NCBI RefSeq assembly: GCF_003071065.1
Contig: NZ_QCXX01000001.1
Span: forward strand, 372,001 to 436,000
Direction: 5' to 3'
Source: Sphingobacterium athyrii
GTDB lineage: Bacteria; Bacteroidota; Bacteroidia; Sphingobacteriales; Sphingobacteriaceae
Length of the DNA: 64,000 nt
Shown here: positions 1 to 11,340 of the stretch, in pieces
How positions within the stretch are numbered: position 1 is the stretch's first letter
Layout: each line of letters begins with the position of its first letter
The notes under the pieces: generated by a model
What the model was told of the DNA's origin: nothing
What the model saw: the letters and a program-made list of their open reading frames with translations, nothing else
Database searches by the model: none
Program-made: the position numbers and the translations under genes

Positions 1-249
1 GATGGATCACTCTATGCCAGCGTCACCTTACCAAACCTGATCATAGGGACTGTTGGCGGAGGTACAAATCTACCTACTCAAAAGGAATGTTTGGAGATCA
101 TGGATTGTTACGGAGAAGGAAACTCAATAAAATATGCCGAGATAGCCGCAGCCCTTGTACTTGCAGGCGAACTATCTATTGCTGCGGCCCTGTCAGCAGG
201 CCAGTTTACACAGGCACATCAAAAATTCGGCAGAAAAAAAACAATATAA
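1..249 (+). CDS. Hydroxymethylglutaryl-CoA reductase, C-terminal fragment (5' end outside window)
   Basis: The reading frame is open from base 1 and ends at TAA 247-249, giving the last 82 residues of a larger protein. The fragment carries the family's C-terminal sequence: ASVTLPNLIIGTVGGGTNLP, then LPTQKECLEIM and LAGELSIAAALSAGQF. HMG-CoA reductase interconverts HMG-CoA and mevalonate with NAD(P)H. The start, N-terminal domain and cofactor-binding residues lie outside the window, so class I or II and direction of use cannot be decided. The next gene starts 2 bases after the stop, so the two are probably co-transcribed; the followers are all lipid-head or lipid-alcohol activation enzymes, which points to an isoprenoid or lipid role. 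Family assignment is firm; physiological role is inference. Confidence 0.88.
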   Translation, partial: DGSLYASVTLPNLIIGTVGGGTNLPTQKECLEIMDCYGEGNSIKYAEIAAALVLAGELSIAAALSAGQFTQAHQKFGRKKTI

Positions 250-251
250 AA

Positions 252-833
252 ATGGAAACAAAAAAAGAAAATAGATGGAATGTGCCAAATGCACTTTCCA
301 TTTACCGCCTACTAGCATTACCTTTTATTAGCTATGCCATATTAATTGAAAATAGGAATCTCTTTATATTATTATTGTCTATAAACCTTATAACGGACAT
401 ACTCGACGGATTAATCGCCAGACTATTTAAACTTCAGACAGAATTTGGAGCTAAACTGGATTCGGTTGCGGACATAGGGACATACCTGATGGCCTTCATG
501 GGAATGATAACACTGGAAAAAGCTTTCGTAGCGACGTATAAAATCCAATTTATGATTCTTATTGTCTTATGGATCGTTCCACAAGTATATGCACTTATCC
601 GATTCCAACGGTTCCCCAGCTTTCATTTATGGTCTTATAAAATAACTGGCTACCTACAGGGCATATTTATCTTTAGCTACTTCGTGCTAGGATTTCATGC
701 AATCTATTTTCATTTGATGCTAATCGTGAGCTGTCTGGCTTATCTGGAGGAATTAATTCTAGTGATTACCTTACCAAAGCTACAATCCAATTTGAAGAGC
801 ATATTCCTTATCCAACAACAAAAAGGAGGTTGA
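252..833 (+). CDS. CDP-alcohol phosphatidyltransferase family protein
   Basis: The protein has 193 residues and is a polytopic membrane enzyme of the CDP-alcohol phosphatidyltransferase family, which moves a phosphatidyl group from a CDP-lipid to an alcohol. The complete signature D-x2-D-G-x2-A-R-x8-G-x3-D-x3-D is present near residues 49-74 (DILDGLIARLF, then FGAKLDSVAD). Several hydrophobic segments follow. ATG 252 is chosen because it follows the upstream stop by 2 bases and gives the N-terminus METKKENRWNVPNALSIYR, typical of the family; a longer frame to base 87 would overlap the previous gene. The acceptor (glycerol-phosphate, serine, inositol-phosphate or another alcohol) cannot be told from sequence. 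It abuts a CdsA-type gene, which would supply the CDP-activated lipid. Confidence 0.87.
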   Translation: METKKENRWNVPNALSIYRLLALPFISYAILIENRNLFILLLSINLITDILDGLIARLFKLQTEFGAKLDSVADIGTYLMAFMGMITLEKAFVATYKIQFMILIVLWIVPQVYALIRFQRFPSFHLWSYKITGYLQGIFIFSYFVLGFHAIYFHLMLIVSCLAYLEELILVITLPKLQSNLKSIFLIQQQKGG

Positions 834-835
834 CC

Positions 836-1546
836 ATGTATCTGTTTATTGCGAATATATTGCTATTATTTTTTGGAATAGGTGCTTTAGTTACACTGTA
901 TCTCAATAAGGACAGTCAAGCTGATCGAGCCAAAGCGCGTTGGTTAAAACTCGGAGTTTATTTTCTGGTGCTAAGCTTGGTGTTCTCGTCCATTTATTTT
1001 GAACAAATAAAACTCCTGGCTATTTGCATTGGCATAGTCGGTATTTATGAAATTTTTAAAGCCCAATCATTTTCCAAACGACCAGTTTTTTTCTTCTATT
1101 TTATCTTATTTATTTACCTCATTATCCTATTGGCATTCGTTAAGTTCTGCTATCAGATACCAACAGAGCGTATTTGTTTCGTCTACTTTATAGTCGTCAC
1201 CTTTGACGGGTTCAGCCAACTTAGTGGTCAATTGTTGGGAAAACGAAAACTTATCCCAAAGATTAGTCCCAACAAAACTTTTGAAGGTTTAATTGGAGGT
1301 TTGATATTGGCAGTATCGGCCAGTCTTTTCCTTTTTCATTACATCCCTTTTTCAATTGGATTAACAGTATGGACAGCAGCGCTCATCTGTATTTTTGCGC
1401 TCATTGGAGATCTCTTAGCTTCCTGGTACAAGCGCAGATGTCAAATTAAGGACTATAGTCGATTAATTCCGGGACATGGTGGAATATTGGATCGCTTCGA
1501 TAGCTTTATGTTCTCCGGAGCAATGTATTGGTTAGTTTATTTATAA
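836..1546 (+). CDS. CdsA-type phosphatidate cytidylyltransferase
   Basis: The protein has 236 residues, with many transmembrane segments and the CdsA signature at the C-terminus: SWYKRRCQIKDYSRLIPGHG, followed by GILDRFD. It also has the upstream KISPNKTFEGLIGG motif. CdsA enzymes make CDP-diacylglycerol from phosphatidate and CTP. ATG 836 is preferred because a strong ribosome site (AAAGGAGG, 822-829) lies just before it; this site overlaps the end of the upstream gene, so the two are translationally linked. It is shorter than usual CdsA proteins (about 270-300 residues), so it may be an accessory paralogue acting on a different phospho-lipid. Reaction class is well supported; substrate is not. 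Confidence 0.85.
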   Translation: MYLFIANILLLFFGIGALVTLYLNKDSQADRAKARWLKLGVYFLVLSLVFSSIYFEQIKLLAICIGIVGIYEIFKAQSFSKRPVFFFYFILFIYLIILLAFVKFCYQIPTERICFVYFIVVTFDGFSQLSGQLLGKRKLIPKISPNKTFEGLIGGLILAVSASLFLFHYIPFSIGLTVWTAALICIFALIGDLLASWYKRRCQIKDYSRLIPGHGGILDRFDSFMFSGAMYWLVYL

Positions 1547-1551
1547 AAAAT

Positions 1552-2229
1552 ATGATCATGAAAAACGACTTATCAAATATGGTTCTATTGGCAATGCTAT
1601 TTTTGCTTCTATTTGCCCTTTCTGAAATTTTATACCACCGCTTTAAGATTAGAGTTGAATTCACAAGAAAACTCGTACACATAGGTACGGGCATTATTTC
1701 ACTGTTATTCCCTATTTTACTTGCAAGTCATTGGTCAGTATTATTTCTTTGCGGGGTATTTGCAGTGATTTTGGTCCTATCCCTAAAATTTAATTTATTG
1801 CGATCTATTCATGCTATTGACCGGAAATCTGCAGGTAGCCTAGCCTATCCAGCCGCAGTCTATCTTTGCTTTGTAACCCAGACCTATCTGGATGATCGTA
1901 ACATTTTCTATTATCTCCCCTTGGCTACCTTAGCCATCTGTGATCCTATGGCCGCATTATCTGGCAAAAAGTGGCCGCTAGGGCCTTATATGGTTCTAGG
2001 CGCAAAAAAAACTGTGTTAGGATCGATTGCTTTCTTTATCAGTGCGATTGTTCTGACTTTTTTTATCTGGAAATACGCTCATGATTCGAGTCTCGACTTT
2101 CAGGAACTCACTATAATAACCACGATTGCACTCATGGCTACATTCGCTGAAGCCCTGAGCAAAGATGGCTATGATAATTTAACCATTCCCCTAAGTACAA
2201 TCGTAAGTTTATATATCTTACTTCCCTAA
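1552..2229 (+). CDS. Dolichol/phytol kinase-like (SEC59/VTE5/DGK1 family) membrane protein
   Basis: The protein has 225 residues and is highly hydrophobic, with the family pattern EFTRKLVHIGTGIISLLFP near the N-terminus, CDPMAALSGKKWPLG in the middle and the conserved segment GAKKTVLGSIAFF after it. Members phosphorylate lipid alcohols (dolichol, phytol, diacylglycerol) using CTP and are often annotated as cytidylyltransferases. ATG 1552 is taken as the start, 5 bases after the upstream stop; a TTG at 1528 would overlap that gene. It closes an operon of HMG-CoA reductase, CDP-alcohol transferase and CdsA-like enzyme. An isoprenoid-alcohol kinase role fits the neighbours but is inference. The short gap to the convergent gene at 2315 shows no clear terminator. 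Confidence 0.8.
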   Translation: MIMKNDLSNMVLLAMLFLLLFALSEILYHRFKIRVEFTRKLVHIGTGIISLLFPILLASHWSVLFLCGVFAVILVLSLKFNLLRSIHAIDRKSAGSLAYPAAVYLCFVTQTYLDDRNIFYYLPLATLAICDPMAALSGKKWPLGPYMVLGAKKTVLGSIAFFISAIVLTFFIWKYAHDSSLDFQELTIITTIALMATFAEALSKDGYDNLTIPLSTIVSLYILLP

Positions 2230-2314
2230 GCACGCCCCCTTTTCTTCGTATCAAATGCCGATTATATTTGCCAATAGCTAAACAAGAGGCGGACCGAAAG
2301 CGGATCCAGGCCAA

Positions 2315-4969
2315 TTATTTCAATTCCAAATTGAGGTTATGTTTCCCTGCCTCCAATTGGATTACTTTACCATTGCGGATATTTGCTGGCGGATAAAAGG
2401 TTGCGCTGGCATTTGCCGGTATCTCCACCTGATATTCGACCTTATTTCCGTTCGATTTCCAGCTGGACACAATATTTCCGTAGGGCGAATTATAAGTAAT
2501 AGAAGACTCCTTGAGCTCCTTCGGAAAAATGGGTTTTAATAGCACATGTTTAAAACCAGCCTGCGCCGGATCCGGCAGAATGCCGCCAATGGACTTAAAA
2601 AACCAGCCTCCGATTTCACCAAACATCATGTGGTTATCAGAGATATCCCGCGTGGCGTTCAGATCCCAGTTTTCGAGCAAGGTGGTCGCCCCATTGACAA
2701 TCCACCATCCCCAGGAGGGATAGGTATCCTGTACCGCGACTTTATAGGCCGTTTCGTCATAGCCGTTATCCTTCAATGCATTCAGGAGTGCTTTCGCCCC
2801 CAGCACCCCAACATCCAGATGAAAATTGGTCTCTTCTACCTTGCTATTTAGGTTGGCAGCGACTTTGGCTTTCATCGCTTCTGGTACCACGCCCCAATAC
2901 AAAGGTACACTTAGCTCGGTCTGTGTTCCCGTGCTGTAAATCCCCTTTTCAGTATCCAAAAATTTAGCGTTGATGGCATCTTTGATCTTTTGACTTAATT
3001 GTTCATATTTCTGCTGGTCGGCTGTTTTTCCAAACATCTTTGCAGCGGAAGCCAGTATCGTTGCATCGACGTAAAAGTACACCGATGAGGTAAGTTCAAG
3101 ATTAGACTGCGATTTGACCGGTACCCAATCCCCCCGACCAAAGGTAGTCAGTCCACTGGGACTGATTCCGTCCACGTAATCCACATAACGTTTGATATTG
3201 TCATAACATTCCGCCAATAAGCTTGCATCGCCGTAAAACAGATAGGTCTGCCATGGAATAATAGCAATGGTGCTTGTCCAGTCCAAGCCATTTGCCGTAC
3301 CGTACCCCCAGCCCCCAGTGGGAATGATATCCGGCAATACACCGTTTTCCTGTTGCTCGTCCCGATGGTCGGCCATCCATTTCTCGTAAACCGTGATGCC
3401 ATCAAAATTATAATAAGCTGTTTCAATGGCGAGGTGACCATCCCCTGTCCAGCCATTTTTCTCCCGCTGCGGACAGTCCGTGGGATAGCCCATCAAATTG
3501 GATAAGTAGGCGTTATTGGTTGCTTCCCATAATCCATTGATAAGGGCAGAGGAGGTTTTCAGCTGGCCAATTGGGCGCACATCGCTATGCATAAAATAAG
3601 CCGTAACAGCCGACTTGTCCAACACTACCGGTTCACTGCAGCTCACTTCGACATAGCGGAAACCTTTATAGCCAAATTTCGCCATAAATTCATCCTCCTT
3701 CCTACCGCTCAGCGTCAGAATATCAGTTTGAAAGGGCTCCAGTTCTTTATTCCCACGATAATAAACATCAATATTCGACTGGTCCAAGCGTCCATTTGCA
3801 TGCAATCGTTCACCGTGTTTGATCCTGACCACAGTTCCGGCTTTCCCCTGCATCTTGATCTTTGTCAGGCCAGCCATATTCAGTCCCATATCAAAGACAT
3901 AGGTACTGTCATTGATCTTTTTCATTGATTTCGGTTCATACGATCTAACCAGGCGTATGGGTACCGTCTGTTGTGAGACAATGTTTGTGGAGGGAGGGTT
4001 CCGATACCGAACAGTATGCCACTTCGTGTCGTCAAAGGTCGGCATATCCCATCCCGGCATCTCCAGACGGGCATCATAATGCTCGCCCGTATAGATATTG
4101 TTGTAGCGGATAGGTCCTGCAGCAGTTTTCCAGCTTTGATCCGAGCTTATGGTTTCCTCACTGCCATCCTGATAAACAATGCGCAGGTCCAAACAAAATG
4201 TCGGGCGGTCACGCCAGGGGGCTTTGTCAAAATCCCATACCGCCAGAGGCTGATGATTATACCAGCCATTTCCCAAGACAACGGCGAGGACATTATCACC
4301 CTGTTGAAGTTGCCGGGTGACGTCTTCCACCACATATAAAGTACGTTTATCAAATCGGGTATACATCGGATCCAGCCTGTGATCGCCGATTTTCTCGCCA
4401 TTTACGGAAAGTTCATAAAGTCCCGCCACAGCAACGTAAGCACGAGCCGACTTGATCGGTTTGGCAGCTTTAAAAGTTCTTCTGAAATAAGGTGCAGGCT
4501 GTTCATGGATATTGTGGTTATCGCTAATCCATTTTCCCTTCCAGTGCTCCACTCCCATCATACCGGTTTCGAATGAAGCAATGGAAGACGTGCTTGGCCG
4601 TCCATTTTTATCCCAGACCAGGACTTTCCAAAAATATTTTGTCTGCGGTTTCAATGCCCGTCCCTTGTAATGGATCAACATGTCGGAATTTAACTGCTTT
4701 CCACTATTCCAGCTACCGGCTTTATTCTTCACCAATGCCATTGAATCTGTATCCACCATAATTTGATAAGCCAATTGCTTTGCTCCCTGCCGTTTATCAG
4801 CCAGTTGCCAGCTCAAACGGGGATTTTGCCTATCTACACCCAATGGATTTTGGAGATGCTCACAGCTAAGCGCAATGGGTACACATTCTTTTCGCTGCTG
4901 TGCATATAGGACTGTGCCCATGCACAGCATCGTCATCAGTAAAGTCTTCCGCATAGTTGGTTTATACAT
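2315..4969 (-). CDS. Alpha-L-rhamnosidase, GH78, secreted
   Basis: The protein has 884 residues. It starts at ATG 4969 (MYKPTMRKTLLMTMLCMG), giving a signal peptide ending ...TVLYAQ; an in-frame start nearer 5023 would add an unlikely pre-sequence, and ATG 4954 is an alternative. Bacterial rhamnosidase N-terminal beta-domains fill roughly residues 25-370. The (alpha/alpha)6 catalytic domain follows, with the GH78 hallmark DCPQREKNGWTGDGHLAIET and later HMMFGEIGGWFFKSIGGI. A C-terminal beta domain ends the protein. Enzymes of this family release terminal alpha-L-rhamnose from plant glycosides, pectin side chains or other glycans. It stands alone: no SusC/SusD pair or other carbohydrate enzyme is adjacent, so the natural substrate is unknown. 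Confidence 0.92.
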   Translation of the reverse strand: MYKPTMRKTLLMTMLCMGTVLYAQQRKECVPIALSCEHLQNPLGVDRQNPRLSWQLADKRQGAKQLAYQIMVDTDSMALVKNKAGSWNSGKQLNSDMLIHYKGRALKPQTKYFWKVLVWDKNGRPSTSSIASFETGMMGVEHWKGKWISDNHNIHEQPAPYFRRTFKAAKPIKSARAYVAVAGLYELSVNGEKIGDHRLDPMYTRFDKRTLYVVEDVTRQLQQGDNVLAVVLGNGWYNHQPLAVWDFDKAPWRDRPTFCLDLRIVYQDGSEETISSDQSWKTAAGPIRYNNIYTGEHYDARLEMPGWDMPTFDDTKWHTVRYRNPPSTNIVSQQTVPIRLVRSYEPKSMKKINDSTYVFDMGLNMAGLTKIKMQGKAGTVVRIKHGERLHANGRLDQSNIDVYYRGNKELEPFQTDILTLSGRKEDEFMAKFGYKGFRYVEVSCSEPVVLDKSAVTAYFMHSDVRPIGQLKTSSALINGLWEATNNAYLSNLMGYPTDCPQREKNGWTGDGHLAIETAYYNFDGITVYEKWMADHRDEQQENGVLPDIIPTGGWGYGTANGLDWTSTIAIIPWQTYLFYGDASLLAECYDNIKRYVDYVDGISPSGLTTFGRGDWVPVKSQSNLELTSSVYFYVDATILASAAKMFGKTADQQKYEQLSQKIKDAINAKFLDTEKGIYSTGTQTELSVPLYWGVVPEAMKAKVAANLNSKVEETNFHLDVGVLGAKALLNALKDNGYDETAYKVAVQDTYPSWGWWIVNGATTLLENWDLNATRDISDNHMMFGEIGGWFFKSIGGILPDPAQAGFKHVLLKPIFPKELKESSITYNSPYGNIVSSWKSNGNKVEYQVEIPANASATFYPPANIRNGKVIQLEAGKHNLNLELK

Positions 4970-5152
4970 GTTGATTTCTTGCTTTTCCCACAATAGAATT
5001 GAATTTACATCCCGAACGATCATGGATGGATTCAGCAGAAAAACAAGAGGTGTTAAATTGTTTTAGTTGATCCAAAAACGAATATATTAATTATTTTCAA
5101 CATTGTAAACTATACTGTCCTGTTGGGAAGTATTTAAAATTAATGACGATGT

Positions 5153-5185
5153 TTTGGATTTTTCATCAAAATAGTCCTATATTAG
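5153..5185 (+). promoter_or_regulatory. Promoter of the thiamine operon
   Basis: TTTG at 5153-5156 and TATATTAG at 5178-5185 are separated by 21 bases. This matches the Bacteroidota sigma consensus TTTG / TAnnTTTG with one mismatch. The predicted start lies near 5190, exactly where the TPP riboswitch begins. It is prediction only. Confidence 0.6.
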
Positions 5186-5190
5186 TTCCA

Positions 5191-5269
5191 ACTTTAGGGG
5201 TGTCTGCATGTGCAGGCTGAGATTTTACCCTTATAACCTGATCCAGATCATACTGGCGTAGGGAAAAGT
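5191..5269 (+). promoter_or_regulatory. TPP (THI-box) riboswitch
   Basis: All core TPP aptamer elements are visible in order: GGGGTGTCTGCATGTGCAGG, CTGAGA, ACCC, ACCTGATC and CATACTGGCGTAGGGAA. The outer stem can form between ACTT at 5191 and AAGT ending at 5269. It lies 74 bases before thiS. A small hairpin (GATACA-ttac-TGTATC, about 5282-5297) sits between aptamer and gene and may belong to the expression platform; no U-tract follows it, so translational control is more likely than termination. TPP binding is expected to reduce expression of the whole operon. Confidence 0.93.
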
Positions 5270-5342
5270 AAGCTGTCTTCCGGATACATTACTGTATCTT
5301 GTTGTGGCCATTCCTAAAGTTTTACCAAAAAAATAAAAAGGA

Positions 5343-8018
<2,676 letters not shown>

Positions 8019-8598
8019 CTTTGGCAGACCAAAAGAATAACATCTTAAAAGCTTTGGATGCAGGTGCCATATGGATTCAGATTCGATGGAAACAAGCGGA
8101 TGAATCTGCATTCTCGCTGCTTGCGCAGCAAGTGCTACAGGTTTGCCAGCACTTTGGAGCCAAATGTATCATCAATGATCATGTGCAGCTAGCAAAGGAG
8201 CTGGATGTCGATGGTGTACACCTTGGCTTAACGGATTGCGGTATAGCAGAAGCTCGCCAGTTGCTGGGAGCAGCAAAGATTATTGGCGGGACAGCAAATA
8301 GCCTGGAAGATGTGCAACAGCGGATCGCTGAAAAATGTGATTACATCGGACTCGGCCCTTATAAACATACTTATACAAAACAAAAGCTCAGCCCGCTATT
8401 GGGTATTGCCGGATATGAACATATCATCCGGGAAATCCACCGGCAGGAGCTTACTCCTGTTCCGATCTTCGCTATCGGTGGGATCAGCAGCCTTGAAGAC
8501 ATCCAACGCTTAACAGAGACAGGAGTTTATGGTGTAGCGGTATCAGGATTGATCACGCAGACACCAAATATTATTTCATCCATTAAAAATCTTTTACC

Positions 8599-9369
8599 AT
8601 GAGCACATTACACATAGCCAATCGCAGCTTTGAATCCAGATTATTTATGGGGACGGGCAAATTCGGCAATCTAGATGAAATGAGCGCGGCCGTTAGGGCT
8701 TCCGGCTCGCAGCTCGTTACCGTTGCACTAAAACGAATCGATCAGCTCGCCGTGCAAGACGAATTGACGGCTGCACTCGACCTGACAAAAATAGACTTAC
8801 TTCCCAATACTTCGGGTGCCAGAACAGCGGCAGAAGCGGTTTTAGCGGCCCAACTAGCCAGAGAAGCGCTGGAAACAAACTGGGTAAAACTAGAAATTCA
8901 TCCCGACCCCCGCTATCTGCTACCTGACCCGATTGAAACTTTGCGTGCGACAGAGGAGCTGGCAAAACTGGGCTTTGTCGTCATGCCTTATATTCATGCA
9001 GACCCTGTACTTTGTAAACGTCTGGAAAACGCAGGTACTGCCGTTGTCATGCCCCTAGGTGCACCGATCGGTAGCAACAAAGGACTTCGTACCCAAGACT
9101 TTCTGGAAATCATTATCGAGGAAAGCAATGTTCCCGTAATTGTTGACGCCGGAATTGGAGCTCCCTCTGATGCTGCTAAAGCGATGGAAATCGGTGCGGA
9201 TGCCGTGCTGGTCAATACGGCAATTGCCATTTCCAATAATCCGGTAGAGATGGCCGCAGCATTTAAGCAAGCAGTCAGTGCCGGGCGCAAGGCTTATGAA
9301 GCAGGATTAGGCCCCATTACTTCGCGGGCAGTCAGTTCAAGTCCGCTAACTTCATTTTTATTCGATTGA
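8599..9369 (+). CDS. thiG: Thiazole synthase ThiG
   Basis: The protein has 256 residues, the normal length. It forms the thiazole ring from deoxyxylulose phosphate, dehydroglycine and the ThiS thiocarboxylate. Characteristic parts are [10 protein letters not shown] at the N-terminus, [43 protein letters not shown] and [12 protein letters not shown]. The Schiff-base lysine is expected in WVKLEI. It is translationally coupled to thiE and lies 9 bases before thiH, its dehydroglycine supplier. Confidence 0.96.
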   Translation: MSTLHIANRSFESRLFMGTGKFGNLDEMSAAVRASGSQLVTVALKRIDQLAVQDELTAALDLTKIDLLPNTSGARTAAEAVLAAQLAREALETNWVKLEIHPDPRYLLPDPIETLRATEELAKLGFVVMPYIHADPVLCKRLENAGTAVVMPLGAPIGSNKGLRTQDFLEIIIEESNVPVIVDAGIGAPSDAAKAMEIGADAVLVNTAIAISNNPVEMAAAFKQAVSAGRKAYEAGLGPITSRAVSSSPLTSFLFD

Positions 9370-9378
9370 TCCAACACC

Positions 9379-10503
9379 ATGACTGATTTTAAAGAGCTAC
9401 TCGCGCAATATCGCTGGGAAGAAGTCCAGGCAAAGATTTATGGAACCTCGGATCGGGATGTCCGCCATGCATTAAACCGGGATAATTTGACACTCGACGA
9501 TTTCATCGCCCTTATTTCACCGGCCGCAACACCTTATCTGGAGCAAATGGCTGTCAAGGCACAGCAGATCACACAACGGCGCTTTGGCAAGACGATACAA
9601 CTCTACGCGCCACTCTACCTCAGCAATGAATGTCAGAATATCTGTACTTACTGCGGGTTTAGCATGGACAACAAGATTCGCCGCAAAACGTTGAACAACA
9701 CTGAATTGTTACTGGAAGCGATGGCACTCAAATCCATGGGGGTCAACCATGTACTATTGGTCAGCGGTGAAGCAAACAAGACCGTGGAAATTAATTATTT
9801 CCTTCGGGCTATTGAGCTGCTTAAACCTCATTTCGCCCAAATATCCATCGAGGTACAACCTCTTGAATTAACGGAATATCAATTGTTACAGGCTGCGGGT
9901 GTATATGCAGTTTTAGTGTACCAGGAAACCTATCATCGGGAAGTATATAAGACATACCATCCCAAAGGCAAGAAATCGAATTTTGATTACCGTTTGGACA
10001 CTCCGGACCGCATCGGGCAGGCAGGTATCCATAAAATCGGATTAGGGGTGTTACTCGGACTGGAAGACTGGCGTGTGGACAGCTTCTTTACCGCGGCCCA
10101 CATCGCCTATTTACAAAAAAACTACTGGCAGACCCGGTACTCCATTTCCTTTCCGCGACTGCGGCCAGCAGCTGGTTCCGTCGCTCCCAATTTTCACCTT
10201 TCGGACAAACATCTGCTGCAATTGATCTGTGCTTACCGGTTATGGAATGAAAACCTGGAGATTTCCATTTCTACCCGTGAAAATGAAAGCTTTAGGGATC
10301 ATATCATCCCTATCGGGGTAACAACAATGAGTGCAGCTTCCAAAACAAACCCCGGCGGGTATGTTGTTGATCCGCAAGCCCTGGAGCAATTTGAGGTCAG
10401 CGACGAGCGGGATATGGAAACCATAAAAAATCAAATCCGAAAAATGGGATACGCACCTGTGATGAAAGATTGGGAAAGTACTTATTCAGGACTAATTCGC
10501 TAA
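9379..10503 (+). CDS. thiH: 2-iminoacetate synthase ThiH
   Basis: The protein has 374 residues and is a radical SAM enzyme that cleaves tyrosine to p-cresol and dehydroglycine (2-iminoacetate) for ThiG. The cluster motif C-x3-C-x2-C is in SNECQNICTYCGFS, about residue 84. The ThiH/BATS C-terminal part includes RYSISFPRLRPAAG and ISISTRENESFRDH. Use of ThiH rather than ThiO implies the tyrosine route to the thiazole. It follows thiG by 9 bases and precedes thiF by 4. Confidence 0.95.
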   Translation: MTDFKELLAQYRWEEVQAKIYGTSDRDVRHALNRDNLTLDDFIALISPAATPYLEQMAVKAQQITQRRFGKTIQLYAPLYLSNECQNICTYCGFSMDNKIRRKTLNNTELLLEAMALKSMGVNHVLLVSGEANKTVEINYFLRAIELLKPHFAQISIEVQPLELTEYQLLQAAGVYAVLVYQETYHREVYKTYHPKGKKSNFDYRLDTPDRIGQAGIHKIGLGVLLGLEDWRVDSFFTAAHIAYLQKNYWQTRYSISFPRLRPAAGSVAPNFHLSDKHLLQLICAYRLWNENLEISISTRENESFRDHIIPIGVTTMSAASKTNPGGYVVDPQALEQFEVSDERDMETIKNQIRKMGYAPVMKDWESTYSGLIR

Positions 10504-10507
10504 ATGG

Positions 10508-11218
10508 ATGAAAGAGGATTTTATTTTCGAACGCTACAGCCGACAAATCTTTATCGAGGAAATTGGTGTTTCGGGACAACGAAAAATCATGAATGCCAAA
10601 GTACTGATCGTTGGAGCCGGCGGGCTGGGGAGTCCCGTATTGCAATATCTGGCAGCTGCTGGCATTGGCGTGCTTGCTTTGGCCGATTTTGACCGGGTAG
10701 AACTACATAACCTCAATAGGCAAGTGATCCATGGCGAAAAGCAACTCCATAAAACCAAAACCAGCAGCGCCGCTGACTTTATGCAACAGCACAACAGTAC
10801 AATTGATTTCCGGCCCATACAGGTTAAAATCGATATTGACAATGCAGCAGAAATTCTTCGACCTTATGATATCATTGTGGATTGCTGCGACAACTTTAAG
10901 ACACGTTACTTGCTCAATGAGACCTGTCTAAAGCTTAATAAACCTTTAGTCTATGGAAGTATACACGGATTTGAAGGACAATTGGCCGTATTTAATTATC
11001 AGGGCAGTAAACATCTCCTCGACCTGTTTCCCTCAGTTCCTCCCCCCGAACAGGTGCCCAACTGTGATAAAAATGGTGTGCTGGGTCCTTTACCGGGTAT
11101 AATAGGGAGTATGATGGCCATGCAGGTACTCAAAATGGCCGCAGAACTGCCTGTGGACACTAATCAATTGACCCTTGTAGATACGCTTCATTGGCGTTTT
11201 TCGAAGCTTTCTTTTTAA
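10508..11218 (+). CDS. thiF: ThiF-type sulfur carrier adenylyltransferase
   Basis: The protein has 236 residues of the E1-like MoeB/ThiF family, which adenylates the ThiS C-terminus. The nucleotide loop VGAGGLGSPVLQYLAAAGIG is at residues 35-54, followed by ADFDRVELHNLNRQ and the catalytic Asp in VDCCDN (about 125-129). A candidate catalytic cysteine is C186 in the NCDKNGVLGP segment. The protein ends soon after TLHWRFSKLSF, so the pair of CxxC zinc motifs found in many MoeB/ThiF proteins is absent. ATG 10508 is 4 bases after the thiH stop. This is the last gene of the operon; thiD and a thiamine-phosphate kinase are not here. Confidence 0.9.
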   Translation: MKEDFIFERYSRQIFIEEIGVSGQRKIMNAKVLIVGAGGLGSPVLQYLAAAGIGVLALADFDRVELHNLNRQVIHGEKQLHKTKTSSAADFMQQHNSTIDFRPIQVKIDIDNAAEILRPYDIIVDCCDNFKTRYLLNETCLKLNKPLVYGSIHGFEGQLAVFNYQGSKHLLDLFPSVPPPEQVPNCDKNGVLGPLPGIIGSMMAMQVLKMAAELPVDTNQLTLVDTLHWRFSKLSF

Positions 11219-11231
11219 AATATGACGTAAC

Positions 11232-11262
11232 GAGCTCACCTGCCGGCGGGGAGCTCCTTATT
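11232..11262 (+). terminator. Probable terminator of the thiamine operon
   Basis: GAGCTCACC (11232-11240) can pair with GGGGAGCTC (11248-11256), one mismatch, loop of 7, followed by the short U-rich run CTTATTT. It begins 13 bases after the thiF stop. The U-tract is weak. Confidence 0.5.
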
Positions 11263-11340
11263 TATCATGAAAATTCATTTTTAAAACAAGTATTGGCAAA
11301 CAATATTTTCTAATTTTAGTTTATATATTAGCAAGCTAAA

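Noticed and set aside
2315..5023. Polysaccharide utilisation locus around the rhamnosidase and GH16 genes
   Set aside because: No SusC/SusD pair or clustered carbohydrate enzymes are adjacent; the receptor at 57176-59626 has no SusD partner.
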